NCBI GenBank assembly: GCA_025351205.1
Contig: JANXWI010000319.1
Coordinates: 1 to 18,316 of the forward strand
Origin: Deinococcus sp.
GTDB taxonomy: Bacteria > Deinococcota > Deinococci > Deinococcales > Deinococcaceae
Reading direction: 5' to 3'
DNA: 18,316 nt
Program-made: the position numbers and the translations under genes
Shown: positions 1 to 8,694 of the stretch, piece by piece
How the letters are laid out: the number at the start of each line of letters is the position of its first letter
How positions within the stretch are numbered: the first letter of the stretch is position 1
The notes under the pieces: model-generated
Databases searched by the model: none
What the model saw: the letters and a program-made list of their open reading frames with translations, nothing else
Told to the model about the DNA's origin: nothing

Positions 1-33
1 CGTTCAGGACTTTTTGTAGCGCGTTGGGGAAAT

Positions 34-603
34 ATGATTATCGTTTTCCTGTTGATATTTTTAACTGTAAAATACCAAAGCCCTAATTTCTACTTGTCTT
101 TGGCTATATCTCTTATTTCTCTTGTGTACATTGAAATTAACTTTTACATGAATTTTAACCTCCTATTTAAGAAATCCTATTTCAAACACGATTTATCCAT
201 CTTTGAGGAAATTAAAAGAATATTAAATCCTTTAGGATCTATAAACTACATTAAGGAAGTCGATTTTTATGGCAGATTTCATATAGAAGAATTAAAAGAC
301 TTCAGCGAATACCTGTATGTGATCGATCCATCAGTTGATAAAAGATTTTTGGATGAAGATTTAGAAAACATAAGATTAGATTTATCGTCATCAATCAAAG
401 ACTTTACTTCAGCTATTGCCTCTTTAACTTACCCCAATGAGACAAATCAATCTATTCCAATAGAATGGCGTGATAGTAGGGATAAAGCGCTTGTAGATCG
501 TTTTAACCAAGACGCCGAAAAACTTAATAGCTTGAGCAGAAAACTAGTGAAACACTATGATAATTTGGTGCGAGAAGCCTCTGAGAATCTGTATAAAGAT
601 TAG
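34..603 (+). CDS. Small membrane-anchored protein of unknown function, AT-rich, possibly 5'-truncated by the window edge
   Basis: This gene is not recognised as a named family. The 189-residue reading starts with two hydrophobic stretches (about residues 1-14 and 20-38), likely a membrane hairpin. A soluble, mostly helical, charged domain follows (about 45-189), with a C-terminal helical stretch of Asp, Lys and Asn-rich composition that could form a coiled coil. The frame is open without a stop from base 1 to the ATG at 34, so the true start could lie outside the window. The ATG at 34 does have a GGGGA-like ribosome site just upstream and begins directly with a membrane segment, so it is plausible. 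Codon use (A/T at third positions, AAA, TTA, AGA) is quite unlike every other gene here, pointing to recent horizontal acquisition. The role is unknown; I see no enzyme motif. Confidence 0.7.
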   Translation: MIIVFLLIFLTVKYQSPNFYLSLAISLISLVYIEINFYMNFNLLFKKSYFKHDLSIFEEIKRILNPLGSINYIKEVDFYGRFHIEELKDFSEYLYVIDPSVDKRFLDEDLENIRLDLSSSIKDFTSAIASLTYPNETNQSIPIEWRDSRDKALVDRFNQDAEKLNSLSRKLVKHYDNLVREASENLYKD

Positions 604-629
604 TGTGTTATAACGCCAAGAAACACTAA
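600..629 (+). terminator. Weak stem-loop after the AT-rich gene
   Basis: TTAGTGT at 600-606 and ACACTAA at 623-629 are perfect inverted arms overlapping the stop codon of the upstream gene, with a 16-nt loop. The downstream sequence is AT-rich but has no clear T-run, so a terminator role is only possible. Confidence 0.25.
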
Positions 630-685
630 CATTTAATAAAAGCGCCCAGACACTCTTCCAACTCACACGTTCATTTCCGTTTCTC

Positions 686-850
686 CTACAACAAAGCCTC
701 AATCCTTTGCCCGCCTGCAATCGGCTTCAGCACCAGCGTGGCACGGTAGCCGAAGCGGGCAGCGACCTCGGCCACCATTCAAAGCACAAAGCCTGAAAGT
801 TCCGGCCAGCGAGGAAAGCCACCCACAGGCCGTCCAGTACGGTCAATCCT
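686..850 (-). pseudogene. Decayed 3' end of an unidentified GC-rich gene
   Basis: On the minus strand, 778 down to 686 reads as a 30-codon open stretch ending in TAG, with a protein-like sequence (MVAEVAARFGYRATLVLKPI, then a short tail). The codon immediately before its ATG is an in-frame TGA. Upstream of that, towards 850, two overlapping frames both remain open and protein-like (one reads DGLWVAFLAGRNFQAL). The simplest reading is one former gene end broken by a frameshift or nonsense change and otherwise deleted. Its base composition matches the GC-rich genome, not the neighbouring AT-rich gene, so this may be host sequence damaged when the foreign DNA entered. The family is not identified; a DNA-binding protein tail is only a guess. 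Confidence 0.35.
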
Positions 851-1227
851 CAACCCCGCTCGGCCACCGCCTCGATTTCCACCCGCACGTCACGCGGCAG
901 CCGAGCAACCTGCACCGTACTGCGCGCCGGATAAGGCTCGGTGAAATACTCGGCGTACACGGCGTTCATGGCCGCAAAATCTTCCATGTCCTTCAGGAAC
1001 ACGGTGGTCTTGAGCACCCGCTCCAGCCCCGACCCGGCAGCCGTGAGCACCGCTTTCAGGTTTTCCAGCACCTGCCGGGCCTGCACAGACACGTCGCCTT
1101 CCTGCACTGAACCATCGGGCAGCATCGGAATCTGACCGCTGGTGTAAACAAGCTGGCCCGAAACGGTGGCCTGGCTGTACGGCCCGATGGCGGCGGGAGC
1201 GGCGGCGGTAACAACGGCTTCTTTCAT
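850..1227 (-). CDS. ridA: RidA family reactive enamine/imine deaminase
   Basis: The 125-residue product has the usual length of the RidA (YjgF/YER057c/UK114) family. These cytosolic trimers hydrolyse reactive 2-aminoacrylate-type enamines released by PLP enzymes to keto acids and ammonia. Visible family features are the N-terminal AIGPYSQA motif, YTSGQIPM, and the C-terminal ARSTVQVARLPRDVRVEIEA block. The arginine of that block (in YPARSTVQV) corresponds to the substrate carboxylate-binding arginine of active RidA proteins, so it is probably catalytically competent. The gene begins 4 bases after the metK stop on the same strand. No Shine-Dalgarno is visible, but a TAGGCT box inside the end of metK lies 6 nt before the ATG, suggesting its own leaderless transcript in addition to possible read-through from metK. 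Confidence 0.93.
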   Translation of the reverse strand: MKEAVVTAAAPAAIGPYSQATVSGQLVYTSGQIPMLPDGSVQEGDVSVQARQVLENLKAVLTAAGSGLERVLKTTVFLKDMEDFAAMNAVYAEYFTEPYPARSTVQVARLPRDVRVEIEAVAERG

Positions 1228-1231
1228 GCGT

Positions 1232-2506
<1,275 letters not shown>

Positions 2507-2550
2507 GTGTTCCTCTGCGGCGCAACGTCTGGTCTCGCACAACGTCCACC

Positions 2551-2566
2551 CGGACAGAAATGTCCG
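2551..2566 (-). promoter_or_regulatory. Stem-loop in the metK leader
   Basis: CGGACA-TTTC-TGTCCG on the minus strand forms a perfect 6-bp stem with a 4-nt loop, about 45 nt upstream of the metK ATG. It could be part of a leader structure or an operator. I could not match the leader to a known SAM or SAH riboswitch consensus by eye. Confidence 0.3.
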
Positions 2567-2683
2567 CTGGCTGTCGTCTGCTGGCTGGCTGGCCTTTCCC
2601 GCGCAACCTACAGGCTAACAAATGTGGGCCGGGCCAGGTGCCCCTCTACTCACCGAGGCGCTCACCGAACGTTGAAGATGGGC

Positions 2684-2689
2684 TAGCCT
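2684..2689 (+). promoter_or_regulatory. -10 box for leaderless methyltransferase transcript
   Basis: TAGCCT is followed by 6 nt (GCGCGG) and the GTG at 2696. There is no Shine-Dalgarno, so the start codon is probably at or very near the transcript 5' end. Confidence 0.5.
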
Positions 2690-2695
2690 GCGCGG

Positions 2696-3598
2696 GTGCC
2701 CGGCCCAGTTCCCACCTTCACCACCGAGCCGCTGAACGTGGTGCTGAACTGGCTGCGTGCCCAGCTGGAGCGCGGCGAAGAGGCCAGCCTGAAGGTGCCC
2801 GATCCCGACGCCGGGCTTGCCCTGGGCCTGTACCCCGGCGAGGCGGGGCCAGCCGGAATCCACCGCCCGTACCTGACCTGGACCGACGCCGCCGACCTGC
2901 TGGACGCCCAGTTTCTGACGCCTGTGCCGCTGGGCGAACTGGTGCAGCTTCGTTTCAGGAGGCGGCTCATCCTGCCGCCCGACCGTACTCCGGGCCGCTA
3001 CGCCGCTGGCAGCGAGTTCGCCCGTGTCAACAAGCTCGAAGACCCGCACTTTCTGCACGACCTTGCAGAAGCCCTGACGCGGGCTGGCCTGAAGCCGGGG
3101 GCGCGGGTGCTGAGCCTGGGGGTGGGCGGCGGGCGCGAGATGGACGTGCTGGAGGAGGTGTATCCCGGCCATGATTTGCAGGTGCTGGGCCTTGACCTGG
3201 AGCCTTCGGCGCTGGAGGTGGCGCGGGCACGTCATCCGGCCTACGGGTTCAGGGTGCGGGACGTGACGCTGCCCGGCCTCTCGGAACTGGGCCGTTTCGA
3301 TGCCGTTCTGGCGCTCAGCCTGTTGCAGAGTTCCGGTATCGTGCAGGCCGACCTGATCCGCACCCTGCGTACCGACATGCTGGCCCCGGCGGGCACGCTG
3401 ATCCTGGGCTTTCCCAATGCGCGCTACCGGGGCGGGGAGCTGAGCTACGGCGCACGGACGCGCAATTTTACCCGGCCTGATCTGAGCCTGCTGGTCAAAG
3501 ACGTGATGCAGGCGCGGCGGGCGCTTCAGGGGCACGGCTTCACGGTGTACGTGACCGGCAAGTACGAGGTGCTGGTGACGGCGGTTCGGCGGGGGTGA
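2696..3598 (+). CDS. Class I SAM-dependent methyltransferase, substrate unknown
   Basis: The C-terminal half is a Rossmann-type methyltransferase. Motif I is VLSLGVGGGREMDVL (about residues 138-152). The acidic end of strand 2 follows (VLGLDLEP, about 163-170), then a DVTLPG motif near the adenine site and a FDAVLALSLL motif IV. The first 110 residues form an extra domain not recognised, probably for substrate recognition. The substrate (small molecule, protein or RNA) cannot be read from the sequence. The GTG start at 2696 is chosen because it sits 6 nt after a TAGCCT -10 box, the leaderless pattern repeated in this window. It lies back-to-back with metK, which supplies its cosubstrate, but shared regulation is only an inference. 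Downstream come intergenic repeats, so it appears monocistronic. Confidence 0.85.
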   Translation: MPGPVPTFTTEPLNVVLNWLRAQLERGEEASLKVPDPDAGLALGLYPGEAGPAGIHRPYLTWTDAADLLDAQFLTPVPLGELVQLRFRRRLILPPDRTPGRYAAGSEFARVNKLEDPHFLHDLAEALTRAGLKPGARVLSLGVGGGREMDVLEEVYPGHDLQVLGLDLEPSALEVARARHPAYGFRVRDVTLPGLSELGRFDAVLALSLLQSSGIVQADLIRTLRTDMLAPAGTLILGFPNARYRGGELSYGARTRNFTRPDLSLLVKDVMQARRALQGHGFTVYVTGKYEVLVTAVRRG

Positions 3599-3612
3599 TT
3601 TACGTTTGAGTT

Positions 3613-3985
3613 GGCTTGTACTGTCGGGCTTTGAGCTTTTGCTTCTCCCCCACCCCCAGCCCCTACCCCCGCCGGGCGGCTGGCTGGTCGTCGGGGGCGG
3701 CCCCTCCTCTGGCTAGACTGATCAACGCGTCCTTGGTCAGAGCGGTAGGGGGGCCTAGAAGAACGTCAAGCGCTGCGCTGTCTGGAAGGTCAGTCGGCTC
3801 AATCAGCGGAGTATTGACCCTGGTTTTACGCATCTGGAAGGCGGAAATCCGCTTCCTGACACTGGAAGATTTGCCGATTCGCCTCAGCCACAGAATTGCC
3901 AGAGCGTTCTTGGGCAAAACAGCGCGGTTGACCACGCTTGCCCGCCGGCTTTGATCCGCCGCACGCCCGTTGCGGTGGCCTGGAA
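3613..3985 (+). repeat. Intergenic repeat, copy A
   Basis: This is one of three copies of a composite intergenic element. Modules in order are a left part (3613-3659), a core bounded by CCCCTACC (3660-3667) and GGTAGGGG (3744-3751), and a right part (about 3752-3985). The right part includes blocks that read AGAACGTCAAGCGCTGCGCT, TATTGACCCTGG and TTGGGCAAAACAGCGCGG. Copy C on the opposite strand has the same order. A 90-codon minus-strand open frame crosses it (3663-3935), but copy C does not keep that frame, so it is treated as non-coding. It resembles in size and placement the small non-coding repeats described in Deinococcus genomes; identity with a named family is not established. Confidence 0.75.
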
Positions 3986-4069
3986 GGGGCGCTGGTGCAT
4001 TCTGACGACCCGTTTTTAAAGACGATGAGAGTCAGTGCGTGTTGGTAAAAAGGCTGTACGGTGCATGAA

Positions 4070-4430
4070 GCTGGGCAATCCAGAGCGGCAGTGAACGCAC
4101 AGCCTTCGGCGCATCAGAGTCGCGGCCTTACGGAGCGGCGCTGACAACATGTCGCAACGCCCATGCGAGGCAGCTGGAGCGAATCTGCGCTTTCCAGGCA
4201 AATAAAACCAGGGTCAATACCCCGCCGAATGCGCCGACTCGCCTTCCAGATGGCGCAGCGCTTGACGGTTCTGTTTAGCCCCCCCTACCCCTCCGGGGCG
4301 ACTGGCTGGTCGTCGGGGGCGGCCCCTCCTCTGGCTAGATTGATCAACGCGTCTCTGGTCGGAGCGGTAGGGGGCTGGGGGGTGGGGAAAGGCAAATGCT
4401 TAAAGCCAAAGCCCAGCAAAAGCTTCCAAC
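4070..4430. repeat. Intergenic repeat, copy B, with core inverted relative to its flanks
   Basis: This copy is more diverged. Its flanks run opposite to copy A: the left end carries CGCACAGCCTTCGGC, CCAGGGTCAATACCCCGC and GCGCAGCGCTTGACG; the right end reads as the reverse complement of the left part of A (AAAGCCCAGCAAAAGC). Its core (4281-4374), however, lies in the same direction as the core of A. So, relative to its own flanks, the core is flipped compared with copies A and C. The core ends are CCCCCTACC (4281-4289) and GGTAGGGGG (4366-4374), perfect 9-bp inverted arms. The stretch 3986-4069 between A and B holds nothing I recognise. Confidence 0.7.
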
Positions 4431-4459
4431 AAACTTCAAATCACCCCCGCCCAGCAGCC

Positions 4460-6196
4460 TCAGTCGCGACTCGCCGTCCCCGCCCCCTGATACGCCGTGA
4501 ACTGGTCACGCAACTCGCGCTTGAGGAACTTGCCGGTGGCCCCGATGGGAATGGCCGCGACCACCTCGTAGGCGTCGGGCAGCCACCACTTGGCAAACCT
4601 GGGCGCCAGAAAGGCCGTCAGCTCGGCGTGGTCCGGCGCACTAGCCCCGGCGACCAGCACCAGCACCCCCAGCGGGCGCTCGTCCCACTTGGGGTCGGGC
4701 ACCGCGATCACGGCGGCCTGGGCCACGGCAGGGTGGGCCATCAGGGCGTTCTCCAGGTCAACGCTGGAAATCCACTCGCCACCCGATTTGATCAGGTCCT
4801 TGCTGCGGTCCTGAATGTGCATATAGCCGCGCGCGTCGATGGTGGCGATGTCGCCGGTGTCGAACCACAGCTTGCCTCCCAGCGTCATGAAGTTGCTCTG
4901 GCCCTCGCCTTTGTAGTAGCTGGCGGCCACCCAGGGGCCACGCGCCATCAGGCGGCCCATGGTCTTGCCGTCGTGGGGCAGCAGCTCGCCTGCGCCGCCC
5001 TGCTCATCTGAATCGCTCAGCAGCGCCAGCTCGATCAGCGGCACGGTGCGGCCCTGTTTGGCCTGGAGGGCGTAGCCCTCGTCGCTGATCAGGTCCACGC
5101 CGACAGGCAATACGCTCACGGTGCCCAGCGGGTGCGTCTCGGTCATGCCCCAGGCGTGGTTGAGCTTCAGGCCGTGGCGCGTCTGGAAGGCCCGGATCTG
5201 GGCTTCAGGCGCGGCGCTGCCGCCCACCACCAGGCTGTTCAGGCGGTGCAGGTCGTAGGGAGTACCCGCTGTCTGCGCGCGGTCGAGTTCACCCAGCAGG
5301 CCCATCCAGATGGTCGGCACGCCCGCCGTGATGGTGACCTGTTCCTGCTCCAGCATGCGGGCCACGTTTTTGCCGTCGCTGAACATTCCGCAGAACACCT
5401 GCTTGGCCCCCACCAGGGCACAGGTGTACGGCAGGCCCCAGGCGTTGACGTGAAACATCGGCACGATGGCCATCACGGTGTCGCGTTCGCCCACGTCCAG
5501 CGCGTCCTTGGGAGCCGCCGCCAGGCTGTGCAGCAGCGTCGAGCGGTGCGAATACAGCACGCCCTTGGGGTTGCCGGTGGTGCCCGAGGTGTAGCACATG
5601 GCCGCCGCCTGCCGTTCGTCGAGGTCGGGGTAGGCGAAGTCGCTGGAATGGCCCGCCACAAAGGTGTCGTAGTCCAGCACGCCGTCGATGGGTGTGGGCG
5701 TCGGCCCCATCACGATGATTGCTTCCAGCCCGGGGCAGGCCGCCCGGATGGCCGGGATCAGGCCCGCGAACAGGTTCTCGACGATCAGGACCCGGTCCTC
5801 GGCGTGGTTGAGAATCCAGGCCACCTGATCCGGGTGCAGCCGGATGTTGACCGTATGCAGCACCGCGCCCATGCTGGGAATGCCCAGGTAGCATTCCAGG
5901 TGCCGGTAGCTGTTGACCGCCAGCGTCGCCACCCGGTCTCCCTGCTGCACGCCCAGCGCCGTGAGGGCGTTGGCCAGTCGCAGGGCGCGCTCCGCCACCT
6001 CGCCGTAGGTGCTGCGGTGGGCTTCCGGCACCGGGTTCCCGGCCTCGTCCCTGCCTGCCACCATCAGGCTCACCACCTCGCGGTCGAAATACAGCGTGCG
6101 AATCCGTTCCAGGATGGTCTGAACGGTCAGCGGCACGTCCATCATGGTGCTCAGGAGGGGTCGGGCGCGGGGCGTGCTGGACACGGGTGCGGACAT
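4460..6196 (-). CDS. AMP-forming acyl-CoA synthetase (fatty acid-CoA ligase, AlkK-like)
   Basis: This 578-residue member of the ANL (acyl-CoA synthetase/NRPS adenylation/luciferase) superfamily activates a carboxylic acid as acyl-adenylate and transfers it to CoA. It has the phosphate-binding loop YTSGTTGNPKGVLYSHRS (about 202-219), the adenine-site WGMTETHPLG, the WFDTGDIATID motif with its catalytic Asp, the hinge DRSKDLIKSGGEWISS, and the C-terminal PIGATGKFLKRELR with the catalytic lysine. The sequence style is that of medium/long-chain AlkK-type ligases, consistent with feeding beta-oxidation in the cytosol; exact chain length is not deducible. The ATG at 6196 has GGAGG about 8 nt upstream. 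The 3' end is followed at once by repeat copy B. Confidence 0.92.
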   Translation of the reverse strand: MSAPVSSTPRARPLLSTMMDVPLTVQTILERIRTLYFDREVVSLMVAGRDEAGNPVPEAHRSTYGEVAERALRLANALTALGVQQGDRVATLAVNSYRHLECYLGIPSMGAVLHTVNIRLHPDQVAWILNHAEDRVLIVENLFAGLIPAIRAACPGLEAIIVMGPTPTPIDGVLDYDTFVAGHSSDFAYPDLDERQAAAMCYTSGTTGNPKGVLYSHRSTLLHSLAAAPKDALDVGERDTVMAIVPMFHVNAWGLPYTCALVGAKQVFCGMFSDGKNVARMLEQEQVTITAGVPTIWMGLLGELDRAQTAGTPYDLHRLNSLVVGGSAAPEAQIRAFQTRHGLKLNHAWGMTETHPLGTVSVLPVGVDLISDEGYALQAKQGRTVPLIELALLSDSDEQGGAGELLPHDGKTMGRLMARGPWVAASYYKGEGQSNFMTLGGKLWFDTGDIATIDARGYMHIQDRSKDLIKSGGEWISSVDLENALMAHPAVAQAAVIAVPDPKWDERPLGVLVLVAGASAPDHAELTAFLAPRFAKWWLPDAYEVVAAIPIGATGKFLKRELRDQFTAYQGAGTASRD

Positions 6197-6395
6197 GGTG
6201 GAGCCTCCGGGGTGAGCTGAAGAGAGGGAAAGCGGGCAGCTGTCTGGCAGGTATCTGGACTGGGTTCAGTTTAGAACATCTGGCTGCCCACAACCGGACG
6301 GCGGAGGGAGGCGGGAAAGAGGGTATCCCCCCCAGCGGACGAGACCCCGGCCCCTTCGCTGCGTGGCCCGGATATGTCAAGATAGGGGCCACGAT
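6197..6395. promoter_or_regulatory. Divergent intergenic region between acyl-CoA ligase and HD-GYP gene
   Basis: This region serves as 5' region for both neighbours. On the minus side, a CCGGAGG ribosome site lies just before the ligase ATG. On the plus side, a weak -10-like TAGGGG (6383-6388) is 7 nt before the ATG at 6396. A small ACTG-GGTT-CAGT inverted repeat lies near 6260. No confident operator was identified. Confidence 0.3.
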
Positions 6396-7379
6396 ATGTC
6401 TGCCGCGTACACAGAACCCGACCCCCTCCCCGACACCCTCAGCCCGCTCGAAGGCGTCAGGCTGGCCCAGGCCCAGGTCAGGCTGGAAGACGCGCGGCAA
6501 CGGCTGGAGGCGCTGGAAAAATCGGACCGTGAACAGCCGGAGGGCGAGAGCAACCACCCGGAGCTGGCCGCCGCCCACTGGGAGCTGAGCATGGCCTACC
6601 AGGGGGTCGGACAGTTCGAGCAGGCGCTCAAGCACCACCAGTCTTTTTACCTGCACGACGTGTCGCGCCGCAACGAACGCGCCCAGGCCAGCGTGATGCG
6701 CCTGACCCGCGCCTACACCCGTCAGGAGGGCGAGCTGAACCGCCAGGAACACCTGCTCGTCCAGACCGTGGCCGAGTACACCGCCCAGCTGGAGGCCACC
6801 CAGGTCGAAATGACCGAACTGCTGGCCTCGGCAGCCGAGTTCCGTGACGCGCCGCTGGGGCCGCACGCCCGCTGGGTCGGTGACGCCAGCGCCTGTGTGG
6901 CGCAGGCGCTGGGCATGGACGACCAAGGCGTGCGCTCGCTGAGTCTGGCCGCCCGGCTGCACGACATCGGCAAGCTGGCGATTCCCGACGCCATCCTGCT
7001 CAAGGAAGGTAAGCTGAGCAGCAATGAATGGGCCATCATGCGCACCCACGCCGAACTGGGCGCGCGGCTGCTGGCCCAGAGCACCAGCGCCCTGCTGCGC
7101 CTGGCCGCCGAGGTGGCGCTGTCTCACCACGAACACTGGGACGGCAGCGGCTACCCCAGGGGGCTGTGCGCCGAGGCCATTCCGCTGTCGGGCCGCGTGG
7201 TGAGCGTGGTCGATACCTACGACGCGCTGGTCAGCGAGCGGCCCTACAAACCTGCCTGGACGGCGGTGCAGGCGCTGCTGTACCTGCACCGCACGGCAGG
7301 CAGGCAGTTCGACCCGCAGGTGGTCGAGGCCTTCACCCGGCTGTACGAACAGGGAACGCTGCCCAGGCGCGAGGAATAG
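6396..7379 (+). CDS. HD-GYP domain protein with TPR-like N-terminus, putative cyclic-di-GMP phosphodiesterase
   Basis: This is a 327-residue cytosolic protein with no membrane segment. Residues about 20-140 are helical: a TPR-like helix pair (ELAAAHWELSMAYQGVGQFE, about 56-75) and then a coiled-coil stretch. The C-terminal half is an HD-GYP phosphohydrolase: an upstream His (GPHARWVG, about 155-162), the metal-binding HDIGK (189-193), the diagnostic HHEHWDGSGYPRGL (244-257), and DTYDALVSERPYK (about 273-285). HD-GYP proteins degrade cyclic-di-GMP to GMP or pGpG. All key residues seem present, so activity is likely. ATG at 6396 is preferred over an in-frame GTG at 6363 because family-like sequence begins there and a TAGGGG box sits 7 nt upstream, but neither signal is strong. 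It converges with the MFS gene, stops 25 bp apart. Confidence 0.88.
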   Translation: MSAAYTEPDPLPDTLSPLEGVRLAQAQVRLEDARQRLEALEKSDREQPEGESNHPELAAAHWELSMAYQGVGQFEQALKHHQSFYLHDVSRRNERAQASVMRLTRAYTRQEGELNRQEHLLVQTVAEYTAQLEATQVEMTELLASAAEFRDAPLGPHARWVGDASACVAQALGMDDQGVRSLSLAARLHDIGKLAIPDAILLKEGKLSSNEWAIMRTHAELGARLLAQSTSALLRLAAEVALSHHEHWDGSGYPRGLCAEAIPLSGRVVSVVDTYDALVSERPYKPAWTAVQALLYLHRTAGRQFDPQVVEAFTRLYEQGTLPRREE

Positions 7380-7404
7380 CATTTATTTCAGGGCAGTACG
7401 GCGC

Positions 7405-8601
7405 TCAGAACGTGCGCTTCTCCGGTTCCGGCAGGCTGGCGGCCAGAAAAGCGCTGGGAACGAGCAGCGTCAGGCTGGCCAGCGCCGCCGTGACCGGCGA
7501 GGTGGCGTCGGCCAGCAGGCCCACCAGAAAGATCAGCAGGCCCGCCGTCCCCCACGAGAACCCCATCATGATGCTGCTCGCCACGGCCACGTGCCCAGGC
7601 GCGTATTCCTGGGCGGTGACCACGCCCACCGGAATGCTGGCGTTGACCAGCGCGCCCACGATGAAGGTCAGCGGGTAAAACCACCACTGGGCGGGCGAAC
7701 TGTAGATCAGGAAGGCGAACAGCGGCAACGTCGCCACGATGGCGCTTCTCAGCACCGGCACCCGCCCCACCCGGTCTGAAATACGCCCGCCCACGATGCC
7801 GCCCACCGCCGAGGCCACCGAGAACACCGCGAGCGTGAGGGCGGTTTCGCGCAGACCGAAGCCGCGCCCGATCATGATGAACGGCAGCATGGCGTTGTAG
7901 CCCATGCTCGCCATCGACCTGAGCACCGCCATGCCCCACAGCCGCAGCATGGCTCCCCGGAACACGCCCGGCGGCCCCCGGAAGATGTCCAGGTACTCAG
8001 CCGGCTGCACGCGTCTGGCCCCGGCGGCGGGCCTGTCGCCGGGCGTGATGAGGTACGAGACGGCGGCCACCAGCAGCCCGATGGGCGCGAAGATCGGCAG
8101 GGCGTGCAGCCCCACCCCGGCGAACACCGGGCCGAGCGCCATGCCCGCTGTGCCCCCCGCACTGAAGATGCTGGCCCACAGCCCGCGCTGATGCAGCGGG
8201 CTGTAGCGGGCGGTGTAGGCCGCGCCCGCCGGATGAAAAAAGCCGCTGCCGAAACCCGCCAGCGCCACCAGCATCAGCAGCACCCCACAGTGCGGCGCGT
8301 AGCCCATGAAGGTCAGGCCGAGGCCGGTCAGGGCGGGGCCAATCGAGGCCAAAACGCGGCGGTCAAAGCGTTCTCCGATGACGCCCAGCACCGGCTGGAG
8401 CACACTGCTGGTCAGCGAGAACACACTCGCCAGCAGCGTCACGGCGGCGATGCTCACGCCGTACTGGCTGCGAATGGCCGGGGCCAGCGGCGTGAGCATC
8501 GCCCCGTAGGCGTCGTTGATGAAATGACCCAGCGTGACCGCCAGCGCGATGCTGACGGCGGCGCGGGTCGCCTGGGTATTCAGTGTCTGGCCTGCCTGCA
8601 T
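7405..8601 (-). CDS. MFS transporter, fosmidomycin-resistance (Fsr)-like
   Basis: This 398-residue integral membrane protein has a major facilitator layout with about twelve hydrophobic segments. The N-terminal half carries Fsr-family features: GHFINDAYGAMLTPL in the first helix, SSVLQPVLGVIGERFDRR as the loop 2-3 signature, and GFGSGFFHPAGAAYTAR. The corresponding second-half signature is GGRISDRVGRVP. Fsr-type proteins are inner-membrane drug/H+ antiporters; the substrate here is unknown and fosmidomycin resistance should not be assumed. The ATG at 8601 follows a TAGCCT box by 6 nt with no Shine-Dalgarno, consistent with a leaderless monocistronic transcript. Confidence 0.87.
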   Translation of the reverse strand: MQAGQTLNTQATRAAVSIALAVTLGHFINDAYGAMLTPLAPAIRSQYGVSIAAVTLLASVFSLTSSVLQPVLGVIGERFDRRVLASIGPALTGLGLTFMGYAPHCGVLLMLVALAGFGSGFFHPAGAAYTARYSPLHQRGLWASIFSAGGTAGMALGPVFAGVGLHALPIFAPIGLLVAAVSYLITPGDRPAAGARRVQPAEYLDIFRGPPGVFRGAMLRLWGMAVLRSMASMGYNAMLPFIMIGRGFGLRETALTLAVFSVASAVGGIVGGRISDRVGRVPVLRSAIVATLPLFAFLIYSSPAQWWFYPLTFIVGALVNASIPVGVVTAQEYAPGHVAVASSIMMGFSWGTAGLLIFLVGLLADATSPVTAALASLTLLVPSAFLAASLPEPEKRTF

Positions 8602-8607
8602 ACCCGG

Positions 8608-8613
8608 AGGCTA
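8608..8613 (-). promoter_or_regulatory. -10 box for leaderless MFS transcript
   Basis: Minus-strand TAGCCT, then CCGGGT, then the ATG at 8601. No good -35 hexamer is seen. Confidence 0.5.
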
Positions 8614-8694
8614 ACACGCGGACACAGTGGCCGGGAGGTCGAGGATGACGGGATGGAGGTTGATGAAGGGAGGTGTTCGGGGGAAGGCTGCTGG

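Noticed and set aside
2507..2542. Twelve-residue upstream extension of MetK
   Set aside because: It would absorb the ribosome site AGAGGA, and the sequence has no counterpart in the family.
3663..3935. 90-codon minus-strand open frame in repeat copy A with a protein-like appearance
   Set aside because: The matching part of copy C is interrupted by a stop and shifts frame, and copy B does not retain it. The frame is better explained as chance in a GC-rich repeat.
4163..5011. 282-codon plus-strand open frame covering repeat copy B and the 3' end of the acyl-CoA ligase
   Set aside because: It is opposite to a well-supported coding gene and its sequence is the typical Arg/His/Gly-rich antisense shadow.
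5289..7382. 697-codon minus-strand open frame, the longest in the window
   Set aside because: It runs antisense to the HD-GYP gene and out of frame through the acyl-CoA ligase; both real genes have complete family motifs.
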